A DNA stretch of 64,000 nucleotides, taken from assembly GCA_027625915.1 (NCBI GenBank), contig JANTQA010000026.1, positions 3,472,001-3,536,000 on the forward strand, given 5' to 3'. Position numbers and translations under genes: made by a program. The notes beneath the pieces were generated by a model. It was not told the origin of the DNA and did not search any database. It saw nothing but the letters and a program-made list of their open reading frames with translations. Shown here one piece after another: positions 37,625-50,264 of this stretch. The first letter of the stretch is position 1. Each line of letters begins with the position of its first letter. Source of the DNA: Anaeramoeba flamelloides. Its lineage: Eukaryota > Metamonada > Anaeramoebidae.

Positions 37625-38615
37625 GAGTGAAAATACTTGATATAAAAATGAAAATAGTTGTGTATATTTTTCTAATTCCGTTTTGTATCCAAACAAAACA
37701 ATTATAGATCAGATCTTTTGACTGAAAATTTATTGTTAGAAAATGTATTCTTTTAAAAATGATTATTCATAACTCTAAAAGTTAACAAAGAAATTTGTTC
37801 ATCATGTGAAATTGTATCCTTATGTAAATAATTGCTCTATTATCTTTTGTGAAAAAACCAAATTCAGATTTCAGAGTCTCTTAACCAAGATAGTCATACA
37901 ACATTGGGAATACCTGTTCAACATTAATTTGGATCTTACACCTTAATAAATTATTGGAAATAAAATACAGATTTTTTGAGAATAAATGGGAAAAAAATTA
38001 TACTATCCTATTTTACTTATTTACATACTTAAAAAAAAGATTGTTATTAGAATTAAACGAAAATTCGTGCACTCTATTTATCATTGATCCACTTATATTT
38101 TATATTGTTTTGGATTTCGAAATGTAAGTGAAGGAAGAATTTTGGAATTGAAAAAAAACGATAATTAGTATAAATTGTATCCAATTTAGATTTTGAATAA
38201 CATAGATGAACTGATAAAAAAACCAATATGAATTACTAATCCCTTACCGAGTTTTAACAATATATAAAAATTATTACCCTTACCCTGTTTTCGATCTTTC
38301 TTCAAACAATTTTTGCCCACTAATAAAAAAAACCTTTACTTCAGATGGTTGTGTTTTACGAAAATTCTCAATCTTGTCAAAACAAAGAGTCTTGAAAGTG
38401 AAAAGAACAAACACCTTTCCCACTTTCATAAAATCAAGAAAGCAAAAAAGTACATATAGGCAAACATAATAACCTTACAAAAGCACAATCATTTTTATAA
38501 TTTTTTTTCAAAAAAGTGTCTTACTAACCTCTTTGCAAGCTATACCAAAAAATTATCTACACCTAATCCAAAAATAATTAGAAACAAAAACTAAACAATT
38601 AATTTCGCACATCCA

Positions 38616-39681
38616 ATGAGCCAAACAAATTTTCTTCGAAATTTGCCTGATACCTTTCGACACAATCGGCCCTATTATTCGAATCAATTATTTACGTTCA
38701 GGAATTTATTGCTTCGTACCAAACTGAAGGTTAGCGACCTAACCCCAAGGTACCCATCCTCTGGAGTGAAAAGCCCTACGAAGCTACCAAATTTACCATT
38801 CACGAAAAGTGAAAAAATACTCTATCGGATTAGTGGGAAGTGGAAACAGAAATGGATCCACTTAACAAACCGGACGATCCTTGTCTACAAATCTGATCAA
38901 ATCGACGATGAAAAAAACCTGATCGAAGTCTTAGATCTGTCCAAGGTTTCTGGCATTTTCGATGTGTCTTTAATTTTGGATCAAAAGTATTCCTTTGCAT
39001 TCTTATCCCCAGAAAGGGTCTACTTTTTCCAGGCCTATTGCGAAGAACAAAAGGAGGACTGGGTTAATATCAGCAAATTGACAACAACGCTGCTGAAGCT
39101 GTGCTCGCGTTCTGTTCGAAAAGAAGATGAACAAACTCTCAAAACCTTTTTTAAAATTATGGATTCCCTCAAAACCAACCAAAACGCTCGTGCGCTGAGG
39201 CTCAAAAAGCAATACAGAACATTAGGGATCAAATCAAAGCAAGCCCCTCGTATAAAAGAGTCAATCAAAGAGTCTTCAATGCTGATACGCTCAATTTCAG
39301 ACTGGTACAACTTGCTAAGAGCAAAACTGTTACTCGTCAAAGTGCGATCCTTTAATACCATTGACAAGTTTTTGGTTGTTGAAGAGCAATTAGATTTAGA
39401 AATGGATCAAATTTACCAAATATTTTCAAACCAACCTTCCTTCAAATCAAAAGACAACTGGCTACAACCAGAACTAAACGATATCATTTTTGTTGTTTAC
39501 GAGAATAAATACGGGCCATGGATCGGGATATTGAACAACAAAATTGGCTTTTTTAATCCAAAGTATACCCGCTGCTTACAAGCAGAAGAAGGATCACAAA
39601 TCACAGACACTTTGCTATTCATTAACAAATCAGTGTCTAATTCGAATAATTTTACCTTGAATCAATGTAAGGATAATTTCT

Positions 39682-39712
<31 letters not shown>

Positions 39713-42603
39713 GATTTTCTAAATTTTTTTTCTTTTTTTTCGACTTTTGAAAGTTATCAACCCAAAAAGAAAAAAACCAATTCAACTTAGAACAGTATTT
39801 TAAAAAGATCTCAAGTGTTTTTCCATTTTTTCCAAAATGTTGTTTGTTTCTCTTGGACTTTTGATAACTCAAGACGATTGTTTAAAACCATTTTAAAATT
39901 CTCAATTATTGTTTGAGGAAAGTCCTTGTTCAAAAAGAGAAAAACAACAAGCTTTTTAAAAAGTGTTCAATTTCTATTTTTAAACCGTTTTCAAGATACA
40001 GTATGTTAAATAACCCGTGTTGACTTTTATATTTTTTTTCAAACTTTTACTGTGGTTTTTTCAAAAATGTGTTTTTAAGTGTTGTTTTTCAACTTTTTTC
40101 AGTTGTTTTCTTTTTTCATCTGTTGTTGAAATGAAAAATTTTCAAGAGTATGTTTATTTTTAAAAGTAAGTCTATCTTGGCGATAGTACTGTCGTTCTTT
40201 AAGTCATAATAGAAATTTTTATTCAAAGTTTCCTATATATTATTTCTTCTATTGTGATTGAAAAATTGAAAGGTCTTATTATAATCAATGAAAATTGATC
40301 TTTTAAGAGATTTAATTTCCTCTCATTATGTAAATGGTTGAAAATGAATTGATTTATAAATAATTTGGTCATTGGGCATGTTCTTGTAGAAATTTAATCA
40401 GATAAAATATGGGATAATTAAGTTTTGATTCAATATGAAATATTCTTTCATTTTGGATTCTTCTCTCACACAATAAAGGGAAAAAAAGAATGGAAATAAA
40501 TAAAGTCAACCAATTCCAAGATATGATTTGAAGACGATTGACTAAAGGAAAAAAGGAAAATGAAATGAAATTTTTTTTTATTTCTAATTTCAAAAAAATT
40601 TGAAAAATTGATATCTCATTTTGTTCTTAATATGGAGATACCAGTAAAAAAGTTTTTAAGAAACTCTTTTTATCCTTTTTATTGATTTTTTTTGTCTTTA
40701 TTCAAATTGAAAGATTTGTTTTTTCTGGATTTTGGTGTTGTTTTGTTTAAATTTGGTTCACCGTTTTGGAAAAAAAGTGAAACTGGAAAAAAAGTGAAAC
40801 ACGGTTTTTAATTGGGAACATTACTGAAAATGAAAAGTAAGATCAATGAAAAAAAGAATAAATCAATAAATAAAGACAAAATGAAGTATTCGCCACAATA
40901 ACAGTTTTTTTAATACTATCTTTTAGTATGGGTTTTTCTTTGATTGATCAATTATTAAAAATTTGTTCAAAAAATTGATTATTTTTGCGATCTCCAAAAC
41001 CACACAAATAATTTCGATATGAAAGTAGATTTAAATTGTATTTGTTGGGTTGATTGAAAATAATATAATGGGTTATTATTTGAAGTTAATTGGTTTCTTC
41101 TTTTTATTGATTTTACTTTTCATTTTCAGTAAGGTTCCCAATTAAAAACAGTGTTTCATTTTTTTTCCACAACGGTGAATTAGATCTCTTTTATCAGGAG
41201 ATTGGTCTTGAAGGTTGTAGAAAAACACTTGGATAATATGATCTATTGTACATATTGTTTGATTTGAAAGTATAGTAAAACTGAACTGTATTTTTCGTAA
41301 AACACAAAATAAAAACCAAAAACCACAGTTAAAGAAAAAATAAAAACATTTAAAAAAAAAAAAAAAACAACAGTTATTTCAAAAAACAACACAAACAATT
41401 TTCAAAAACACATATTAAAACTTCGACACGGGTTATTTAACAAATTTTACTTTTAAATTCCTTTTTGTATTTATTTTTTAAAAAAGTACTTGACCTTTAT
41501 TTTTACAAGGCCAATATCCCAATTTTATTTCACAACTAGAAAATTTTCCGTTTTTTTTCAAAAAAACTGCTTTACCCTCCTTCTTTTGTTTATCCGACAC
41601 AATGACCCTGAAAGAATTTTTGTAAAAATTGTAAAGACTGTTAAAGAGGAATGAAAATAGGTATATTGAAGTTTTTCAACAATTTGAAAGATACATTTGA
41701 ATACTTTTTGGTTTACTATTTAATGAAAAAATAAAAGTAACAAAATTTTCATTGAGCTTCCAAAAGAAATCACAAAAGATCCCAAATCTCAAATAAAAAA
41801 ATAAATCGTTACAAATTTGGGTTTGATCTTTGAAACAATTTTTTTTCAATCAAGATGAAGAAAATTTTTTGTTACTTTTATTTTTTCAACAAATAGCAAA
41901 TTTCTCAACTTTTTAGTTGAAGATTTTTGATACTTATTTGGATTAGAACTTATTATGTGTATTTCAAAATATATTTATAAAGAGATTTCCCAAAACTATT
42001 CTCAAAAAATAAAAACACCATTTTTTTATACAAAACGAACTTACAGCCAATTCCAATAAAAAATTGGTTATATGGCCAGGTCAAAAATGATTTTTTAAAC
42101 AATAAAATACATATTATGTTTTCCATTATATTGAAAATTTTGTCAAAATTAAATCTATTTTGGAAAATAATTTTTTCTGATCATAAAGAAAAAGCAAATA
42201 GCAATTTTCACTCCTAAAAAATATCAGATACAATCGAGATCAGAAAATTTAATACATTTTATGGATGTAATATCATACTATCAAATAAATTGAATTATTA
42301 TTAAGAACCAATAAATGGTAATTAAATAATTTTGTATATTTAAACAGTTTTATGATGATTGGGTTTAATAAAGATATTTTAAAAGAAAATTTACCCCACT
42401 TTTTTGGAAATAGCTTAGTTTATCAAATGTCTTAAAATTGATGATCTTTTTATTTTTTTCTGAAAAAAAATATTTCATCTTTTGTTAAAATTATATATTT
42501 TATAATTCTAAATAATTTTAAATCAATCAATAAAATAAATAAATCAATAAATAAATCAATAAATAAATCAATAAATAAATAAATAAATCAATCAATCTAT
42601 CAA

Positions 42604-42638
<35 letters not shown>

Positions 42639-44050
42639 AAAAATAAATAAATAAATTAGCATACAAATATAATGAAGAAATAATACTTGAAGATGCCTAT
42701 AAAGAATTTAATGTTATTCACTGTGAACATTTAATACCATTACCTAATAAACAAAATTTTAAAACAAAGAATAAAAAAGAATTATTTATTTTAAATAATA
42801 ATAAAATGTTCCATATCCCGATGAAAGAATCAAATGAAATAAAGAATTATTTTATTAAGATTGAGAATATTGAACAAATTATTAATGCTGATGCAATTGC
42901 CAACAAACCATATACATTTGAAATTATTTGTAAGAATAGATCTCAAAATATAATTCTTACAACGCCGAATGAAAAATCATATATGGAATGGAAAGGTTCT
43001 ATTGAATTTTATCTAAATATACTCAAATTTTCACAACCAATAAATCCAAAGAATAGAATTTCTTCAATTAACCAACTCAATAAATTAGAAGAATCTTTCA
43101 ATAAATATATAATTAGGAAAAGAAATCAATTAGAAGAATTAAAAAATAATTTAAAAAAAACGTCACTACAATATCCAAATAACAAATTACAGGAAATCCC
43201 GTTAGATAAAAAAAAAAAAAAACAAACTTATAAACATTACCCAATTAATCTACTATTACAAAAGATTATCATTTTACAATCCCAAATTTCAGATTATTTA
43301 AATATTTTATCAATAATAATTTCGTTTAAGGCAAGATTATATTACCCATTTCTGATTGGCTTAGAAATTGGATATTCTATTGATGAACATATATCAACGA
43401 ATGAAAAGGAAATTTCATTTGAAAAAAATAATTATTTAAAAATAATTACTGAAATTGATGAAAATCAATTCCAAATAAGATTAAATAAAATAGTTGGATT
43501 AGCACCTCGAAAGAAGTTGAGTATTATTAGATTACTACCCAGCAAAACGGTTTATTCTGAATTAACTGATGATTTAAATGAAATTTATATAAAAAATAAA
43601 AAAAATTTCCAAATGAATAAATTTGAAAGCTTGACACCCAATACTTTAATAAATAACAACTTTAATAATATTAATAATCAAAATAAATTATTAACTTTAT
43701 TCAGATTAATCTTTTATAAAAATAAAAATCATGAAAAAAAAAATATTAATAATCAAAAAATATTTTTTGAGAATTCAAATAATAACCGAAATATAATAAT
43801 AAACAATAAATCAAATACTAATGATAATTTTAATGAAAACCAAGAACATAAAATTAAAAATGATAAAAATAATACCAACATTATTAATAATAATAATAAT
43901 AATAATAGCAATAGTTATAACCAGAATAATAAGAATAAGTTTGTGGAGAATAATAACACTTCTACTAATACTACAAACAATAAGAAAAAAAAAAAAAAAA
44001 AAAATAACAAAAGCAACAGCAACAACAACAACACCACAACTACCGTCACC

Positions 44051-44110
<60 letters not shown>

Positions 44111-46036
44111 AACAACAACAAAAACAACAACAACAGCAGCAGCAACAATAACAATAGCAACAACATTAATAACAATAAAAGCAATATTACTAATAACAAT
44201 TTAAATAATGAAAATGATACTATTAATAAATCTGATCAACAAATAGGATTAGAATTAATAAGAGAAATTGATTTAGCAGAAAAGGAAGGGTATCTATTCC
44301 CATTAGAAAAAAATGGATTTTTAAAAATCAAAATAAAAAAAGAAAAAAAATATCAAAATTTATCAAAATATTGTCTATTAAAAGGGTGGTATTTAGGGAT
44401 TTATGAAACTAAAGAAAGTTTACAACCCTTATTATCCTTTGATTTAAGAGATTTGAACTCATTTTCACAAAAGAAATCAACAACCAATTTGAAACAAAAT
44501 TATTCTTTTATTTTAAAATTTAAAGGGGGGCTAATCAAAGAATTCGAAGCTAGCGATACTGAAGAATTAAAAAATTGGTTAAATATTATTAATATATGTT
44601 TAAAATTCAAAAATATTACTCGTGAACCAAAATTAACTGATGTGAAAAAAGATCGAATCATAAATTTTAAATTTGTAATTAATTGGATTCAACAACAAAT
44701 TAAACAACGAAAAAAATTGAAAAAAATCATTGATAAATATTCTACAGATTCTGAAAAGAATCTCGTAGAAGATAAATTAATGAATTTAAATCATGAAATT
44801 AAAAGAAATAAAATTTTATTACCATTACTACAAAATTGGCTAATAATATTATTATCTTATTTATGTAGACTACAAATTAAAGACCCAAATGATAATCGAA
44901 TCAGAGGATGGACCATTAATGAAAATTTTGATAATGATGATTATTCTAACGATAATGACCAGGATCAAATCAAAAACGTTCAAAATTTTGAAAATTTAAA
45001 AGCATTAAATTATAACATAAATAATTGGATCACCATTGAAAAGCAAATAAACAACGAATATATAATTGGCAAAACAAACGACGGGCAGATCGGCAAAATA
45101 AAAATTAAAGATATTGTTTATATCCAACCAATTTCGATTAAGGAAATCCCCAGCGAAAATATTGAAATTGAAAATTCCTTTTCAGAGATTGATTTGTTAA
45201 TATTGAAAAAAAGAAATTATTCAAACGAAATAAAAAAATTGTTGGATTATTGCTCAAACAATTTAACCCGAATAAAGAATATCCATTTTAAAGAATTACC
45301 GGAATTAGTTATGCCACCGTCAAAGTATAATTTTTCACAGGGAACACCCATTTTATTAGAGAATAAAGCAATGAAAGAAATACAGCCAGGAACTGGTAAA
45401 TGGGTAAACAGACAACTGATGGTGTGTGATTGGTATTTTATTATCATTAAAAAAAAAAATATTTATGAGCAAATGAAAGATGTCCGAAATATTATCGGTG
45501 TTGAAATTTACAATTCAAATAAATATCCACATTGCTTTGTCATTGAATTTGTTGATTGTGAATTGTGCTTTGCTGTTGAAAACAAAAAAATTTTAGACCT
45601 GTGGATCTCGAATTTAACCATTATTTTGACTTTGAATTTCTTGATTAACCCCTTAAATTCCAAATCCTATCAAGACATTCGATTAAATTATATACGAGTA
45701 ATTAGATGGTTAGAATTACAAATAAACCAATTAACAAAAATAACCAAATCTTTAGAAATGATATTAAAAGATAAATTCCAAAATAAAATCAATAAATCGA
45801 ATCAAATTACTTCAATGAAGTATTCCGAAATGAAAAATTGGAGAAAACATTTAAAAAATTGGAGAAAATATATAATTTCTAAATTGGCACATTTGGCTTT
45901 GCCAAATTTAAGAAACAATGAGCAGGGGATCGTAATGAGCTTAATTGAACAAAATAATACAAACGATAATAATAAAGATAATGATAATAAAGAAGAAATT
46001 AATTGTAATAAATATAATTTTTTTAATAATTGTTGA
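38616..46036 (+). CDS. Multi-PH protein, units 1-4 (first part of a probable multi-PH RasGAP)
   Basis: Exon 1 is 38616-39666 (350 codons plus one base). Exon 2 starts at 42660; T plus CA makes Ser, so phase 1 is kept. The protein repeats one module: a PH domain, a helical hairpin with a 'WIQxQI ... LLxxWxxxILxxL' pattern, and a small SH3-like domain. Unit 1: PH about residues 65-160 (GKWKQKWIHLTNRTILVYKS), hairpin 165-240, SH3-like 283-318 (NDIIFVVYENKYGPWIGIL). Unit 2: PH KKELFILNNNKMFHIP. Unit 3, after a poly-Asn linker: PH EKEGYLFPLEKNGFLKIK. Unit 4: PH with GKWVNRQLMVCDWYF. PH domains bind phosphoinositides or proteins, so the module probably sets membrane location for the RasGAP that follows. 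The stop at 46034-46036 falls beside an AAT tract and is probably not the true end. Confidence 0.85.
39997..41450. mobile_element. 1.45-kb fold-back element in the multi-PH RasGAP intron
   Basis: The outer ends carry GTTAAATAACCCGTGT (left) and ACACGGGTTATTTAAC (right), an exact inverted match. An inner pair faces in the same way: CACCGTTTTGGAAAAAAA with AATTGGGAACATTACTG (from 40759), and GTAAGGTTCCCAATT with CCACAACGGTG (to about 41179). No transposase frame was seen. Confidence 0.7.
42053..42350. repeat. Dispersed repeat family D, copy 2
   Basis: It matches 16155-16460 in order and orientation (GCCAATTCCAATAAAAAA; ATCAGATACAATCGAGATC). The sequence is clearly diverged between. Confidence 0.6.
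42533..42655. repeat. AAAT/AATC tetranucleotide repeat abutting the exon 2 acceptor
   Basis: AAATAAATCAAT units pass into pure AAAT units and end within four bases of the acceptor AG at 42658-42659. Confidence 0.9.
44051..44106 (+). repeat. Coding AAT repeat (poly-Asn)
   Basis: A pure AAT run encodes Asn in the linker between units 2 and 3. It is flanked by Lys- and Thr-rich and further Asn/Ser-rich sequence, all in frame. Confidence 0.9.
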
Positions 46037-46037
46037 A

Positions 46038-46114
<77 letters not shown>

Positions 46115-49100
46115 TAAGAATAATAATAATAATAATAATAATAACAATAACAATAATAATAATAAAAATAAAAATAAAAATGATAATGATAATGATTATT
46201 ACTTTGTTGAAAATTTGAAAGGTGAAATGGGATATATTAAAAAACAAAAAGTAGAATTAGTTGACAAATCATTAAATAACGTTATTATTGAAAATTCCAA
46301 TCAAATTAATTATCAAAGTGTAATTGAAAAAATATCTGGATTTAATCAATCATTAACTCAACGAAGAAGCCAGGTAATTGACAAAAGCGACAGGCAATTA
46401 CAAATCGCCAATTTATTGTATAATGTTTATTTAAATACCTTACCGAAAAAAAGGTCCATTGAAATCTCACAGGCATGTAAAAACCATTGGAACGATTTCC
46501 CAGAAGACCCATTAAATTTCCCTATTTGCTCTGAGGGTAATTTATTTTTAAATATTAAAGGATTTAAATCGAAAATGAATTCAAAATATTATAAATTAAA
46601 AAGTTGGATACTATATATTTATGCCAGTGAAGAAAAAGAATTTTTAAATAAAGTATATGATCTGAGAGATTTAATTTCAATTAAAAAAAACATTGAGACT
46701 CATAACAATAAACTTTATTTTAGTTTCATTATCAAGACCAGCCACTTTGAAAAAACATTTTATGTCAAAACTGAAAAGGAATTAGAAAAATGGATTTCCT
46801 CTTTTAATGGGATCATTTATTTGATTTACTTCTTGTCGCCAATCAAGAACTCCGAGTCAGTTAAATTACGAAAGGGCAAATTAATTAATTGCTATGAATG
46901 GATTCGAAAGCAACAGTATTGGATTGAACAGGATTTGATGAGAAACGAAAATCTATTTTTATTTTATAATGACTTTGAAGACACAGTTTCAAATTTAGAT
47001 TTGAAATTGACAGCTGAGGCGGATAGGAAGAAATTAAAGCATTTAAAAATTTGGGAACAAAGGATATTAAATGAAATTGCCCAATGCTTTTTAAATAATT
47101 CCGTTCAACGAGAAACAATAATATTACCCAAAATCATTGCCTTTGTTTGCAAGGAAATAAATTTTAATGACAATATTATAAATTTAAATCAAAAATTGAA
47201 TCTGAACTACAAGAATGGGAATGATAAATTTAAACCAAAATTGAATTGTAAAAAATATGAATTTGTGAAAATTATCGATAAATTATACTTAAGGAATAAT
47301 GAACAGATCAAAAAAAAGGAAAAAATTTGGATCAAATGCAATTTGTTAAATAACGGCAATGTCATTAGCAATAATAACAATCAAAATGATCTTGGGTTTA
47401 TTCATAAAAATAATTTGAAATTTATTACCACGGCGTTGATGGGCCAAAGATTTCAATTCTTTTTTGCCAAAATGTTTGCTGCAAGCGAAAAACTATTGCC
47501 ACAGTTTACAAAGAACAAAATCAAAAACCCACCTCCATTGACAAAAATTGGCGAATTATATTTTTATTCCTCTTCTAGAGTTTCAAATAAATGGAACCCC
47601 CGATGGGTGGAATTAGACGGGTACAGAATAAAGATTTTTAAAAACAGAAGCGAGAAGCAATATTCTAAAATAATTTCCTTAGAAAACGATTTCCAAATCA
47701 ATTCTTTAGATCACAAACTGATCCCAAATCAGGAATCCTTGCCACAAATAAACCAAAATTCGGCCTTTGAATTACAAGCCAAAAACAAATCTTATATATT
47801 TTGTGATTATTCCAACTCTAGCAAACACGAATGGGTGCAATGCTTTATCCTACTGAAAAAATGCTATTCACTTCAAGTTTTACCGTCAAAAAAGCAATAC
47901 AATCCACAAAGGCAAATATTGACATGTAAATCAATATTGAATTGGATACAACAAAAAATCATCTCTCATAATAAGCAATCAACCGCACTAAGTAACATGT
48001 ATCTACTGTATCAAAAAAACCCCCAGCAATGGGCCGAACAATTAATTTCCGTGAATGAGGAGATTGAACAAAATCAAGTAACAATTAATAGATTACTTTC
48101 ATGGAGAATTAAAATTTTGAGAATTATTTTAAGAAACCAATTCGAGGGGAACGTTAAGCCAAAATATTATGTATTAAACGAATTAAAAGATCAAATTACA
48201 AATGAAATAATTTTAAATAAAGGGGAATGGATCGATCTTTTTGTGGAAAATAAACCCCTCAATAATAATATTAAGAATAAGAATGATAATGATAATAATG
48301 ATCAGAATAATAATAATAATAATATTAATAATAATAATAATAATAATAATGAGAATAATGAAAATACAAACAAGAATAATGAGAATAAGGAAAATAAAAT
48401 GGAGATTGGTTCAAATAAGAATAAAATTGAGAACAATGGAGTTAATAATACTATGATCGGAAAAAAGGCTCTGGTGAAAAAAATAAATAAAAATAAACTA
48501 ATTAAAGTAATAAAAAATGGCAAAATATTAAAAGTTTATAATGAATTCATCCTTGAAATTACACCCACACCAAAACAAAAATTTATTGAAGATCAGATCC
48601 AAAAGGAAAAAGAAGAAAATAATAAAAATAATTACAACATTAATAATAGAAATAAAAATAATAAAAATTTGAATAAAAGAAAATCGGTTTTTATACAAAC
48701 CGAAAAACTGAATGCTTTTAAAAAAATTTTATTAAATTTTAATGATTATTCGTTAATTATTTCAATGATAAACACGTTCAGTACAGCAGATTATGACGTG
48801 TTGGCTAAAAATTTAATTAATCTTTTCCAATCGACAAATAAATTTCCTCAACTGCTAGAATTAATAATCAAATTAGAAGTATACCAAACAGAATCAGAAC
48901 CAACTTTGTTCCGAGGCCAAAGTATTGCTTCAAAAATATTATCTGGTATTTCAAATAAAATTGGTGAAAATTTTATTAAGAATTCAATCAAAGATGTTGT
49001 TAATGAAATAATCCAAACCAAAATTTCTTTAAATGTCAAAGATGTGATTGTTCCTTCCAAAATTATCTCCCCTCGTAGTAGTAGTGGTGGTGGTGGTAAT

Positions 49101-50000
49101 AATAATACTATTAATAGTAATACCAGCGATGATATTAATAGCAATAATAATAATGATGATAACCAGAATGTAAATGTAAATACGAATGTAAATAAAAATG
49201 ATGTTAATGATGATCTTAAAAAAATTGAAAATGCTCAAAATATGAAAATTAATATGTTAATTAAAATTATTAAAAAAATTATTAATTCAATTCTAAATTC
49301 TGCTCCTTTTTTCCCCTTAATTTTACGTGAAATTTGCTGGAAACTTTTTTCAATAACTAATGAAAAATTCCCAGAATCAAAATATACGGTTATTGCAGGG
49401 TTTGTATTTTTAAGATTCATTTGCCCTTCAATTGTTGTTCCTGAAAAGTATGGGTTGTGTGAAAAGTTGCCGGATAAAATTGCGAGAAAAAATTTAGTAT
49501 TGGTTTCCAAAATTATACAAAATATTGCAAATAGAACGCGTTTTAAAGAAAGGGAAATGAACCCATTAAATAAATTAATTGGAAATTTCTTTTCGATAAT
49601 TGAAAATTTTATGAATTTTTTAGTTCAACCTTGCTTTTTAACAGATATGGTAACTGACGAAAATATTTGTGGTAATGGTGGTGACAGCAATGTTGACAAA
49701 AATGAAGCACAGCAAGTTTTAATTATAGGTAAAAAATCTAATCAATTAATTGGTTACTATGGAAATAAAATAAATAATCAAGTTAATTTATTTAATTTAA
49801 ATCAATTAAATATCAAAAACCGCAGTTTTAATCTACAATTTGAACCCTTTAGAGTTACAGAAAGCGAAATAAATTTTTCTTTAAGAAAATTATATAAAAT
49901 GTTATTAATACCTCAAGTTAAAAATAAAATAATTACTAATTTACAAGAGAAAAAAAATAATGAACAATTGATTCAGCAATTAAAAGAAATTTTTGTTTAA
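45945..50000 (+). CDS. Multi-PH RasGAP, units 4 (end) to 6 and RasGAP domain (probable second part of the preceding gene)
   Basis: The frame opens in an AAT tract without a credible start and resumes the module where the previous frame stopped: SH3-like piece of unit 4 (VENLKGEMGYIKKQKVELVD), unit 5 (PH 46515-46845, hairpin, SH3-like) and unit 6 (PH 47540-47870, SNKWNPRWVELDGYRIKIF). The RasGAP domain follows (about 48690-49650). It has the arginine-finger loop TLFRGQS, FLRFICPSIVVPEKYGL, and LVLVSKIIQNIANRTRFKE, all matching the p120GAP/IRA/NF1 family, with an Asn-rich insert at 49065-49215. RasGAPs end Ras signals by speeding GTP hydrolysis; the key Arg is present, so it looks active. Counted as one gene with 38616-46036, the protein has about 2,796 residues. 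It ends with TAA at 49998-50000. Confidence 0.9.
46037..46160 (+). repeat. Coding AAT/AAC repeat (poly-Asn)
   Basis: A long AAT run with AAC and AAA interruptions lies immediately after the frame break. It reads as Asn only in the downstream frame. Confidence 0.9.
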
Positions 50001-50011
50001 ATTTCAGAAAT

Positions 50012-50017
50012 AATAAA
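50012..50017 (+). terminator. Possible polyadenylation signal AATAAA
   Basis: AATAAA lies 12 bases after the RasGAP stop and is followed by a T-rich stretch. In DNA this AT-rich the hexamer is expected often by chance. Confidence 0.3.
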
Positions 50018-50264
50018 ATAATCCTTTTTTTTAAAAAGCTTGTATTTTTTTTTCTTTTTTCTTTTTTTCTTTTTTCTTCACTTTAGTTATTTTAAAAAAG
50101 TGTAAAAATTTTTTTTTATCAAATGTATCAATAAAAATGTTGATAAACTTAATGAGAATTATTTTCAGACTCTATTCAAAATGTTCTGTTTTTTGATCAT
50201 TTTTTTAAAAAATAGATTTTATTTTTTGTTTTTATTTATTTTGAACAAAGTAAATTAATTTCCT

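Larger units (their letters stand above)
34208..38615. other. Intergenic region with fold-back elements
   Basis: No coding frame of substance is present. It contains a family A element (about 34449-35194), a family B element (36912-37624) and AT-rich sequence with an (AT)n patch near 36190. The last few hundred bases before 38616 are the likely promoter of the multi-PH RasGAP gene, without a recognisable motif. Confidence 0.7.
39667..42659 (+). other. Multi-PH RasGAP intron 1 (3 kb)
   Basis: The donor T|GTAAGG at 39667 is followed by T28 within 20 bases. The acceptor AAATTAG at 42659 is directly preceded by an AAAT-type repeat. It contains a 1.45-kb fold-back element and a repeat D copy. Confidence 0.75.

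Noticed and set aside
43821-44204. Long Ile- and Leu-rich frames on both strands over AAT repeats (also near 45941-46247)
   Set aside because: They are shadow frames of AAT triplet repeats that encode poly-Asn in the real gene.
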